Origin: Neoceratodus forsteri
Lineage: Eukaryota > Chordata > Ceratodontiformes > Ceratodontidae
NCBI GenBank assembly: GCA_016271365.2
Contig: CM028131.1
Span: 172,488,501 to 172,552,500, forward strand
Reading direction: 5' to 3'
DNA length: 64,000 bases
Every line of letters begins with the position of its first letter. Within the stretch, counting starts at the first letter, position 1. Positions 10,148-20,082 of the stretch are shown here, piece after piece. Under the pieces are notes generated by a model, which worked only from the letters and a program-made list of their open reading frames with translations, searched no databases and was not told where the DNA came from. Made by a program: the position numbers and the translations under genes.

Positions 10148-10343
10148 GGGTGCAGCACCTGATACAACAAACAGGAAGAACACCCTTCCCCCCTCAGCTA
10201 GTGATCAAACAGGAGTTCAGCATGTTTGTAGTTTATTTGCATCACCAGGTAAGGAAAAAGGTCCATCTCCCCATACAACATGCAGGGGAAATGCTGGACC
10301 TCGCCTAGCAACTAACGCACCAAAATCTGTCCAATGGAAAATC

Positions 10344-10670
10344 ATGTATACAAATGCCCACAGTCTGGGAAACAAGATCCCAGACTGGCAGGAAACAATG
10401 ACAGAGGCTAAACTGGACATAGTAGCAATTAGCGAGACATGGTTCACCAGTAATCACACTTGGGAGACTTCAGTACCTGTCTATGTACTGTTCAGAAGAG
10501 ACCAAGGTGCAAAAGGGGGGGTAGCCCTTTATGTCAATGAAAATATCAAAGCTACAGAAATTCAGAATACACACAGGAAGCCAGAAGAACTGTGGGTCAC
10601 CCTGGAAAGAGGAAATGGGACAGTCATATGAACTGGGGTTATCTACAGGCCTCCAGACCAGGGAGAGAAC
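10344..10670 (+). pseudogene. CR1 ORF2 endonuclease fragment
   Basis: The frame reads YTNAHSLGNKIPDWQ, then LDIVAISETWF, matching the first two motifs of the apurinic-type endonuclease that nicks the target DNA in CR1 retrotransposition. Continuing residues VPVYVLFRRDQGAKGGVALYV fit the same domain. A stop occurs at about 10629. The catalytic GDFN and SDH motifs are not present because of the internal deletion. It is part of the inserted CR1. Confidence 0.8.
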
Positions 10671-10682
10671 ATAGAAACCAGA

Positions 10683-11790
10683 GTGGTAGATCCAAGACAG
10701 CATGGGTTTACAACAGGAAGGTCCTGTCAAACTAATCTCATAGATTTCTTTGACTGGGTAACCAGAGCGGTGGACCAAGGGGGTGCAGTTGATGTCGCCT
10801 ACCATGACTTCAGCAAAGCTTTCAATACTGTTCCATATGGAAGATTGATTAATAAGCTGGGTAGACTTGGGGTGGGTCAGAAGTTGGCCAACTGGATGGC
10901 AAACTGGTTAGTGGGCAAAAAACAGAGAGCAGTGGTAAACGGTATATAGTCAGAAGAGATGCAAGTCACAAGTGGGGTACCTCAGGGATCAGTTCTGGGG
11001 CCAGTCCTCTTCAATATCTTCATCAGTGACATTGCAGATGGCCTGGAGGGTAAGGTTTGTCTGTTTGCAGATGACATCAAGGTCTGCAACAGAGTAGATG
11101 ATCCAGATGGGGTGGGCAGAATAAGAGATCTGGATAAACTGACAAAATGGTCAGAAGAGTGGCAACTGGAGCTTAATGCAAAGAAATGCAAGATCATGCA
11201 CATAGGGAAGAGAAACCCTGAAGCCACCTAGAGGTTGGGAGGGGAGTTGCTGGCAATCACAAGGGAAGAAAGAGACTTGGGCATCATCATCACAGACGAC
11301 CCGAAAACATCCAAGCAGACCACTAAAGCAGTAGGTAAGGCTAGGGGGATGTTGGGGTGTATTAGTAGGGGTATCACAATTTGTAAGAGGGAGGTAATAA
11401 TCCCTCTTTACAAGACACTGATTAGGCCCCATCTGGAGTACTGCATGCAATACTGGAGGCCGCATCTTCACAAGGACATTAACAAAATGGAAGCAGTCCA
11501 GAGAAGGGCAACCAAAATGGTGCATGGACTGCATCAGAAAACATACGAGGACAGATTAATGGAGCTCAATATTTATACCCTACAGCAAAGGAGGGAGAGA
11601 GGTGATATGATCGAACATTCAAACACCTTAAGGGCATTAACAAGGTGAAAGAGGCTAACATGTTTCAATATGAGAAAAATAGCAGGACAAGAGGACACAG
11701 CATGAGATTAGAGGGAGTAAGGGGTAATGTAAGGAAGTTCTTTTTCACATCAAGGATGGTGGACACATGAAACAGCCTACCTTAGGACGT
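10683..11790 (+). pseudogene. CR1 ORF2 reverse transcriptase
   Basis: RT motifs appear in order: [48 protein letters not shown], the catalytic FADDIK, LNAKKCKIMHIGKRNPE, IRPHLEYCMQYW and VQRRATKMVHGL. Stop codons fall near 10947 and 11229, and a frame change lies near 11610 in MIE-(T)FKHL. Apart from the missing N-terminus the domain is almost complete. CR1 RT copies its own RNA onto nicked target DNA; this copy cannot be translated intact. Confidence 0.85.
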
Positions 11791-11994
11791 GGTGGATGTG
11801 AATACAGTGCAGGGCTTCAGACAGGCATGGGATAGGCGTAAGGGAGCAATTTAGATGAGTATGAATAGATAGGCCATTGACAGAGTAAAGGCCGATGGCA
11901 CATTTATAAGGTAGAAAAAGAAATGGGCAGACTGGATGGGCCTTGTGCTCCTTACCTGCTGTCAACTTCTATGTTTCTATATTTCTATGATATG

Positions 11995-13510
11995 ATGCTT
12001 TTCATAATAACTTTTATGGGACCCCATTTGTGATCAAAACAGATCACAAACCACTAATTACTATTTCAAAAAAAGGTTTATGGCAGCCACCCCTGTAGAT
12101 TTAAAGACTGTTAATCAAACTACTAAAATATGACTACAAGACAGAATACACACCAGGAAACCATTTGATTGTGGCTGATACTTTGTCAAGAACGTGGGAT
12201 GAAGCTTACAGGGCCGAAGATCAAGGCATGGAAACCCAAGTGGACATTTACATAAATAGAATTAAGACTTCTGGAGCTGTCTCAGCATGAATGTGGGAAA
12301 GAATGCAAACTGCAACAGCAAAGGATGAAATGCTATAGACAGTATTGTCAGCAATGCAGAATGGGTGGAAAGAATAATACATTTCACACAGGTATATGCC
12401 ATTTCAGGCTGAATTATCTGTGGTATATGGAATATTACATAAGGGTGACAGAACTGTCATCCCTACTGACTTAAGAAAAGAAATGCTGCATAGAATTCAT
12501 GAAAGACACATGGGTTTTGAAAAGTGTAAATGTAGAGCAAGACAGGTTGTGTTCTGGCCAGGAGTTACTAAGGATGTGGAAAATGTAGTGTGGGCATGTT
12601 GTATATGTCAGAAATACAGGCCTGCACTGCAAAGAGAGCACTTAATTTCAGATTCAGAAAATGCCAACATATTGGAAAAAGTAGGGGTTGATTTGTTTAC
12701 ATGAGAGGGCAGAGAGTACATGGCTGTAACTCATGCATTCTCATGCTACCCAGAAGTTATGAAGCTCAAGACACCCACCTCAAGCCAAGTAATTCAGAAG
12801 TTTAAAGTAATCTTTGCAAGATTACCACAGTCTATAAGGACTGATAATGGACCTCAGTTTGCAAGTGCAGAATTCAAAGCCTTTGCAAGGTTCAATGGTT
12901 TCAATCACATAACCTCCAGTCCAACATGTCAACAAGGAAATGGGTTTACAGAATGCAGAGTCAAAATCATCATGTATCTCATGAGAAACTCAAGGGAAGA
13001 AAACATAGATCCCTCTCTTGCTCTGTTGAACTAAAGAGCAATCCCATTAGAATGTGGAAAATTCCCTTCAGAGCTGCTCATGGGATGTCAGGTTTAAACC
13101 TGATTACCTCAACTCAAACTTGTATGTCACATGGACAATATAGGCTATGTATTCCAGAAACAACGAGAGACCTAAGACAGAATAGCAAAATATCACAGGG
13201 TGTTACATCCTAGAGAAACAGTCAGGGTGAGAAGTGAGAGTTGCTGCGGAGAACTGGCATTCATTCGCAGGCTAGTGGCTCCAAGATCCTACCTGGTACT
13301 TATTGAAAGCAGACAACTGTTAAGACAAAACGGAAAACATTTAATGCCAATGCTGACAAGCTCAGGACACTTTCCTGCGACACAAAAGACTGTATCTACA
13401 GACTCAGAGTGTTTACCTGGGGGACCCAGTGCAATGTCAGGACAACAACATGGGGAACATGAAATGCCTAGGAGAGTGGACACTGAACAGGAAAGAAACT
13501 CTACTTGAAC
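11995..13510 (+). pseudogene. Gypsy-A RNase H end and integrase
   Basis: Just after the CR1 the frame reads FHNNFYGTPFVIKTDHKPL, completing RNase H with its last aspartate. Integrase follows: the zinc-binding HERH pair with CCIC near 12500-12620, VGVDLFT near 12690 with a stop after it, RTDNGPQF near 12840 and the downstream glutamate in FTECRVK near 12950, so the DDE residues are still visible. Stops at about 12702 and 13032 and later phase changes break the frame. The integrase lies after RNase H, the standard Ty3/Gypsy order, in contrast to Gypsy-B. The stretch 13511-13812 carries no recognised domain. Confidence 0.8.
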
Positions 13511-13812
13511 TGATAGGGTTTAACCTGATTTTCCTGAAATGTCACAAAACAATATTGAACTGATGCCTTGTGGTCAGATGTCTGATGACACTGTCAGTCA
13601 CAAGAGTCCAGAACAACTGAGCAGGTTGATAAGTGGTAGGCTAATAAATGAAGCAAAAGAGACTAACTGAAATCTGTTAAATGTAAAATGCTGTCCCATG
13701 TTTATTATTGGTGAATCTGTCAAAATATCACTTGATAGTGCATGCTACTAGCTAGAACTTATTTACAGGACTCAATTGAATCTTCCTTCCTTCCTTCTTA
13801 GAACACCAGGGA

Positions 13813-14047
13813 TGTGTTGGTAAGGGACTAGGAGTCATAAATAAGGGTAATTAGAGTAACTGAATGGAGCCTCTCAATTATCATGGTAGTCTGGAAAATA
13901 AGGATGAGATCAAGTATCAGACAGTGCCTGCTTGGACAGTCAAGCAGGCATTGCTAGTTGCTTACTGGATGTCTGAGCATAAGCACAAATAAAGTGTTGC
14001 CTAAGATTCTGATGAACCCTTTGTTTTGACTGCTATAAAACAAGACA
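13813..14047 (+). repeat. Gypsy-A 3' LTR
   Basis: A 235-bp LTR matching the 5' LTR, with an AATAAA signal at 13988-13993. It contains 20 extra bases (TGCCTGCTTGGACAGTCAAG) that form a small inverted pair with the following CAGGCA. The target duplication AGCTG follows directly. Confidence 0.9.
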
Positions 14048-14052
14048 AGCTG

Positions 14053-14395
14053 GGACTCCACAATGACTCCCAGATTTTGTTTTATATTTTATTGAGAAAT
14101 AAATTGTAAAACCATACTGTGTTCTGCAATCTTTCACAAGATAAGCATAAACCTCATTTCATACAATAAAAAGAATCATACAAAAATAATGTAAGACTTA
14201 ATTCAACACTGAGAACTATTTCATGTGCTGGATAGTAAAGGTTAAGGTTCAATAAGAATACATACTTCTACACATCTTAGAAGAGTATAATAGATAACTA
14301 GTACTACAGTAAACTATTAAACCTTTCAATGAGTAGAAAATTAGAGGGGGGAATGGGTAGAGTTAAAGAACAGGGAATCACATTGATAGACACAT
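14053..14395. other. AT-rich region, no gene seen
   Basis: There is no recognisable domain or element boundary. It may be the 3' untranslated end of L1-B, but nothing in it proves that. Confidence 0.3.
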
Positions 14396-14826
14396 TGAAT
14401 TTGTCAACAGAAAGGGGCCACTTGGCCCACCCAGTCTGCCCAAATGGTCCCTGCCTGGCCTGTCTCCACAGACCCTAAACTGTTTCTGGTGACCCTCTCT
14501 CCTCTTTGCCTATTTATTAATATTCTCCTTCCTGTGTTTATTCCACATATGCTCAAAGCCCCCTGTTTTCACCTCCACCACTACCACTGGCAGTGTGCTC
14601 TAGATGTCAACCACTTTTTCATTGAAGTAGTACTTCCTCACATCCCTCTTAAACTTCCCCTCCTCCAGCTTCATTGCCTGCCCTCTGGTCTTGGTGCTGT
14701 TTTTTCATTTGAAAGACTCCCTTCCTGCACCCTGTTCAGCCAATGAGATACTGAAGGTCTCTATCATGTTCCCTCTTGCTATAATCTCAGGCAGTACATG
14801 TTGAGATTCCTCAGCCTCTCCTTGTG
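14396..14826 (-). mobile_element. CR1-like LINE 3' end
   Basis: Read on the minus strand, this ends with the CR1 3' untranslated signature GGGCAGACTGGGTGGGCCAA. Upstream lies the coding tail with RGNMIETFSISL and the following block related to the heavily repeated tail at 30123-30597. It is 5'-truncated and diverged, with frameshifts. It may lie within the 3' part of L1-B, since L1-like sequence begins just beyond its right edge. Confidence 0.7.
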
Positions 14827-15119
14827 TGGCTTTTGTTGTTAATTTGTTTATAGAGTTTGTGAGACATAACATTACAGCCATACAGAAGTGTAAAACCACG
14901 TGCACACAGATCAGCTAGGTAACAATGCACATTAATTATTCTTATTCATGACAGAGTAACCATAGCTAAAGAGTACTTAGATGGTATTGAAAAAGGTTGT
15001 GTTCATTATATTTCAAATCTGAGCATAGAAGAACCACATTATAATAACTATCATTGCATACCATTTTAGTACTGAATCATAGGACCAACCTGAATGAGAC
15101 TGGGCCCTTACTGTCCAAT

Positions 15120-16650
15120 TAGATCCTATATGTAAGTAATAACATCTTTGGGGCAATTAAGCCGTGAGCTTCATGGAGGCCAAAGTAGATATTTGCTCTG
15201 TTTGTTAACTGTGGGGGCAGATCCTCCTTGGAGGAACTGAAAAAACGGGGCCCAGACTCTTTGGAAGTTCTTTACCTTTTGTAAGAAGAAATGGGTCATC
15301 CTGGAATTGAAGAAGACCATGACCAATGCAGATTCCCAGGTGTGAAACTGTGGAATCTCCATGGATCTCCACAATTGAAGCAAAAGGCATAGAGGCTAAC
15401 ATGAGCCACGTTCTTTGAGGACCAGAGAGTCTTATGTGGGGGTCAGATATGCCAAGCAGCACCAGACTCAGGGACCAAGGAATATGGACCTGAAGAATTT
15501 GGAAGCAGTGGCCCAGGATTCTCCTCCAATAGTTCTGAATTAGGTTACATGACCAGAGGATATGTAGAGAATCTGCTGCAGGGAAATTGCACCTCCAACA
15601 CTTGTCATGGGGTAAAAGGCCCGCAGGGTTTAGCTGAGCTGGAGTGCGATATCAGTAATGCCTAATCTTGTTAAGGATCAGCATACTGCAAGGATCCAGG
15701 CAGGCTTGGTGAATAAAACACCAAGATTGTGTCCATGCTTCCTCAGATATGGGCATCTGCAGTGCCCATTCCTATTTCATTTTGAGCTGTAACGAGGGGT
15801 TCAGAGAAGCATCTCTAAGGGCCTTATGTATAGTGCTGGCAATGCCCAAGCTTGCCTTGAGCCATGCCTGGATGGGCAACTGGGGTAGAACCATTCCCAC
15901 TTCCCTAATACAAGAAGAACATGCACATGACTTCTACACCCAACTATTGTATACACTTCTCAGCTAGAGGTAACTCCACAGGTCTGATTTGAGGAGATTA
16001 AATGCATGCTGCAGGGATTGGAATGCATCTATCATGTTGGTGTTAGAAGGAGAGCATACCCCCAGAACAGTATGTGCCTTTCCCTCCAGATGGGCAAGTG
16101 AACTGGGAACAGGCCAATAAAATAGATAGGGTTGCTCCAAATTGGGCTTTAGGGCTCAATTCCCAGATAGTGCTTGGTTAACACCGTCACTTTCCTCCAT
16201 GCCTTGTGTGTGGCTAAAATTATCTACCATTTGCGGTATGAAGTGGGCAGCGCTAGCCCCAGGTAACATGAGGGGTGGCTCTCTCGCATAATTTCCATTT
16301 TGATCCAAACCCACGCTGGTGAGTGAGAACCCAGGTGAGTGAACAGCCTGGGTTTTAGCTGTCAAGAAAGCATAATGATACAAAAGGAGGTTAGGCAGTC
16401 CCCACCCTCCTTTAGACCAGTGAGCAAATAATATGGCCCGGCTAAATCGGGGGTGGTCCTTCCCACAGAAAATCCCCAAGAAGCCCATACCCTCTGGAAC
16501 CATGATATACTGATGGGAACAGGGAGATGGGAAAACACATGAAGGATTTGGGGGCAGTAATCATCTTGATTGCACTGATTTTCCCTAATAGGGACAGATC
16601 CAGATGTTTCCATCTTAGCAGGTTGGACTGGAGTTAGGATTTGATTAAAG
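15120..16650 (-). pseudogene. L1-B ORF2 thumb and C-terminal region
   Basis: On the minus strand from about 16650 the phases together give WKHLDLSLLGKISAIKM, then FPISLFPSVYHGSRGYG, RAILFAHWSKGGWGLPNLLLYHYA and, much later, LGISDPHIRLSGPQRTW. These are the characteristic post-RT segments of L1 ORF2. At least three phase changes and several stops are needed to follow it. No FADD box occurs in this part, so the polymerase core was lost. The product would be the C-terminal, RNA-binding part of the L1 protein. Confidence 0.75.
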
Positions 16651-17039
16651 TGATTGCTGGACTAACAGAGTCCCAGTTAGTCGAGCGGTCAGTTTTATTT
16701 AATAAAATCCTAACTCTAAATGTTAATAAATTGCATGGAAAACATGCCCCCATTGGAATCGATGGGGCATGCACATGTGGTGTTCATTTTGTGACATCAC
16801 AAAACGGGGTTGCATGTGCCTACATGGGGGCATGTAGAGAGCTTGAGGAAGTAGCTCTGTTTTTTGCTGAGATGTTGGATTTGAAAATCATGAGGGATGT
16901 AACTTTTACAAATGGCAGAAATAAAAGGAAATATTCATGGAAATCAAGTTTAGGCCAGGTAAGCTCTAGTATATGTTTGGTGGGGCACAACTCAGCAGCT
17001 GGGAAGCTGCTCTTTAAAAGCCTTCCAGATTAGAGTGGG
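16651..17039. other. Unassigned block between L1-B parts
   Basis: This block replaces the RT core of L1-B. It begins with a short hairpin (GAGTTAGGAT at 16631 and its inverse ending at 16715) and contains a second inverted pair, CATGCCCC and GGGGCATG, near 16743-16772. I recognise no element family. Confidence 0.4.
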
Positions 17040-17746
17040 AGTAGAGGAGCCGGGGGTTATCCTGTAAATATAGCAGGGTTTCTTTTTTAAGCCAGGATTG
17101 GAACTCCATATCCTGATATAACAGAGGGTCTAATCACCAATTTAGGGATTTACTCACACTAGGGTCAATCGTGGTAGTCAGGGTCATGGGGGCGTGGTCG
17201 GAAATAAATATTGGTTCTATGGTCATGGAGGAATACCTGGGATGTGAGGCATGGGGAAGCGAGCCAAAAATCTAGCCTACTAGCCATTTGGTGGACAGTC
17301 AAAAGTATGTGTAGTCTCTACTAGATGGATTGGGTACTCTCCAGGAGTCTACTAGCTGATGCAGGGACATTACCTCCTGTACGGTGTGAAGAGTCATGGC
17401 ATAGGGCTCAGGTTTGCTGATAGATCTATCAAGACAATTGTCCAATACCAAATTAAAATCTCGTCCCAACAGCACTTCAGTGTTGTCAAAGGACATATCC
17501 ATAAGCGCTTAAGATATGCTATTAAAGAATGAGGGGTCATCTGTATGGGGGGTGTATAGGTTCCCTAGGATAATTGGGCCACTCGGTGTCCTCATTTTGG
17601 AGAGTATCCATCTTCCATCAGAGTCACTTGTCTGAGAGATGGGGTCTACTTCATCCCTTTTTACAACAAAATAGAGGCCATATGTTTGTGGATTTGGAGG
17701 AGCTATGTGCTTCCCACCCTACCCACTCCCTTTTAAGTTTTTGCAT
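17040..17746 (-). pseudogene. L1-B ORF2 endonuclease, middle and end
   Basis: Minus-strand frames give VLLGRDFNLVLDNCLDRS, with GRDFN for the usual GGDFN, then LVDSWRVPNPSSRDYTYF and the terminal FISDHAPMT motif. These are the last catalytic motifs of the L1 endonuclease that nicks target DNA. Stops fall between the motifs. The N-terminal part of the same domain is at 25476-25603, beyond the inserted L1-A. Confidence 0.8.
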
Positions 17747-19214
17747 CTCTTTATGTTCTTTTTTTTTTATACTTGCTTTATAGAAGAATTTGGTTTCATA
17801 CATCCATTCTTCATATGATTACATTCTTTTAATGTTATCTTACATATTTTCTTTTCCTTTTTTTTTGTTAAGATAAAACTATTACAGCTTATAAATTTCA
17901 CTTGATTACAAGATAAAGTTGATTTTCAAACTTAATACAACTTTGAGCAGGATAAAAACAGAATTTGGAACATAAGGTACTACCCCCATTATTCTATATT
18001 TACATTTTACTCTTTATCTTTAGGGTGGAGTTATTGACATCAGCTAAAAGCAAAGATTCTACAGGAGGGAAGAGAGTGAAGGAAAAAATTCATATGCTAA
18101 AGCTACGCTTTCTTTTCCTCGAGGATTAGGCCATACTTTTCGCTCACCATGCCCTATGGTTCTTTCTTCACTATTTTTGTGGATAAATATAGGATTTACA
18201 CCCTGTCTACCTCTAGAGCTGCTCCTGATATAATTCCCACCTTGACCAGCATGTTATATAGTTTTCCATCTTGTCTTGGAGTTTAAATGAGATCTGTTCA
18301 TTGTGTTGGATATTTAGTATGTTTGCTTTCCAATCAGAAATTACTAGGGGAGTCCTGAGAAGCCACTTTTGAGTTATAGCTTTATAGACTGAACCTAGAA
18401 ATATGGCCCATAGGTATAAGCTAGCCTTATCCCTGGTCTCCTCCGGTGGTATCCCCAAGATTAGATTAGCACCACCAAGTTCACTCTGTATGCTCAGGAT
18501 TGACTTTACATGCATCTTTACCTGGAGCAAGAAGGCTGATAACCCTGGACAATCCAGGAAAATATGTTTATGTGAGGCCTTTACCTCTCCACATTCCCTC
18601 CAGCAACTGGAGGGGGACCCCGGGTTTCTAAGAGCTACCACCGAGGGGACCAGAAAAAACCTTGCCCTGACTTTCCAAGTGAATTCCCTCCAAATTGGGG
18701 AGGAGGTGGTTTTCCATGTATTTCCCCAGATCTTAAGCCACTGTTTACTAGATATGGGATGTGTAAATTCCTGTTCCCATTTAGACTGAACCGCCAACAT
18801 GGTATGTGCCGATTGCTGTATAAGAGATTTATATATTATAGATATTGGGCTGAATATTCAAAAGGGTTGCGCCATGCACAATAGGGTTGTGCCTGCGCAA
18901 GTCCGAAATTGCACCATTCTGCACTATACAGCAGGAGGCAGTTGCGCCCCTCAAGTCGTGCAGAGCAACAGCGCAATGCTAATGAAGGCATGCTCAACCG
19001 GAGGGGGAAGAACCATGCATAAACTGCACAGTCCGATATTCAGCCAGGCGTGCAGAGTTGTGCAGGCGCAACCCCCTACCTGCGCCTGCACAACTTTAAG
19101 CCAAAAAAAAAAGGATTAAGTCAAGGGGCCACTCACAGGTGAGCTGCCGCATTGCAGGGCGCAACACAGCAGCTGCCACCTGTGGGTGGCCCCTCCACTT
19201 GTCCCTGTGCCCCC

Positions 19215-19600
19215 CTGCAGCCTGATCGCGAGCATAATAGTAACCCCATGGCTCGATCACGAGCAGAACACACTCCCACCCCGGCTAAGCCGGTGGCGGG
19301 CAGATCACCTGACCGACCAGCCCCGATTGCGGGCAGATCTCACACCCTCCTCTGGACTGGCCCGATCACGGCAGAACGTAGATGAACCCTCCACTGGCCT
19401 TCCAATCGCGGGCAGAACATAATTGATCCCTCCCCACTGGCCCGATCATGGGCAGAATGTAATTGAAACCCCCACTGGCCCGATCGGGCAGAATGGAGTT
19501 CAACCCCAAAGACCAATATCCCTGGTGGTCCAGTGGACCGTGAAGCCCGATCGTGGGCATAAGGTCAAACCCACCCCAAAGTCCAATTTCCCTGGTGATC
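19215..19600. repeat. Degenerate GATCGCGGGCAGA minisatellite
   Basis: Seven or more units of roughly 40-50 bp begin with CCGATCRYGGGCAGAA followed by a C-rich stretch ending CCACTGGC. The right end grades into TCCCTGGTGGTCCAGTGG, a motif that recurs in arrays at 39690-40480 and 51400-52360. Confidence 0.7.
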
Positions 19601-19710
19601 TAGTGGCCCCCACCCCACCCACCCGCGGGCCCACCACCCTGCTCCCCATCAGCCGGCAGGTGGCAGCACCCCACCCACCTGCCACCCCGCCGCCTGCAGA
19701 CTGACAACTA

Positions 19711-19762
19711 GTAGGGCTGCATGCCCATTGGTTCAGAGCAAGAGCCAATGGGCATGCAGCCC
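19711..19762. repeat. Hairpin inside GC-rich element
   Basis: GGGCTGCATGCCCATTGG is followed by a short loop and its exact inverse CCAATGGGCATGCAGCCC. Confidence 0.9.
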
Positions 19763-20028
19763 ATACTGTACAAGGCAGTCCATCCAGGTGCAATTTGTCG
19801 GGGATCGGCGCACCAGCATGCTAATGGCATGCAAATGGGGCCGTAATTAGATGCAAATGGCCTCCCGTGCACCTTGCATAAATTATGGCCCCATTTGCAT
19901 GTCACCGCTGAATATCGGAAATTTTCACACTTAGGCGCAATGGAACTTGCGCCACCCATCTGAATGCTCCCTCTGACCACTTGCGGTGGCACAAGTTCCA
20001 CCTGCGCCATGCACAGTGGTTGTAGCGA

Positions 20029-20082
20029 GGGCGATATTCAAAGGAGTTGCTCAATAGCGCAACTCCATTGAATATCGCCCTA
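20029..20082. repeat. Second hairpin inside GC-rich element
   Basis: GGGCGATATTCAAAGGAGTT is followed by a short loop and AACTCCATTGAATATCGCCC, an inverted pair with one mismatch. The GATATTC word echoes the element's own ends. Confidence 0.9.

Larger units (their letters stand above)
10148..11988 (+). mobile_element. CR1-like LINE inserted in Gypsy-A
   Basis: The insertion is placed by the interrupted RNase H frame and by GATATG on both sides (10142-10147 and 11989-11994). The 3' end, TTCTATGTTTCTATATTTCTATG, has the short-repeat tail typical of CR1. Endonuclease and RT parts are present, but about 1 kb between them is missing at 10670-10690, and the 5' end is truncated. The 3' part is very close to the elements at 30123-30597 and at 53187/62086 onwards. 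Confidence 0.85.
2967..14047 (+). mobile_element. Ty3/Gypsy LTR retrotransposon, degenerate (Gypsy-A)
   Basis: Two LTRs starting TGTGTTGG and ending AAGACA bound the element. It is flanked by a perfect 5-bp target duplication AGCTG (2962-2966 and 14048-14052). Inside, in order, are a primer-binding-like TGG start, gag with a CCHC knuckle, a protease-like remnant, a truncated reverse transcriptase, RNase H and integrase, which is the usual Ty3/Gypsy order. Every frame is broken. The 11-kb length is inflated by a partial internal duplication (junction at 7480/7481), a palindromic transposon, TA-flanked MITEs, a hairpin element and a CR1 insertion. LTR divergence by eye is about 27 in 215, so this is an old insertion unable to move by itself. 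Confidence 0.9.
14827..17759 (-). mobile_element. L1-like LINE (L1-B), 3' segment
   Basis: On the minus strand this continues the L1 whose ORF2 start lies at 25603. The two halves are separated by L1-A and share the 13-bp duplication CTCTTTATGTTCT (17747-17759 and 25463-25475). The segment holds the end of the endonuclease, then an unrelated block, then the RT thumb and C-terminal region; the RT palm is missing. The part left of about 15120 is probably 3' untranslated sequence. The copy is inactive. Confidence 0.75.

Noticed and set aside
10683..11790. An intact CR1 reverse transcriptase gene
   Set aside because: All main motifs are visible, but in-frame stops near 10947 and 11229 and a later frame change rule out a functional product.
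19152..19704. Overlapping open frames in GC-rich DNA
   Set aside because: They are by-products of the GATCGCGGGCAGA minisatellite inside a DNA element; no domain.
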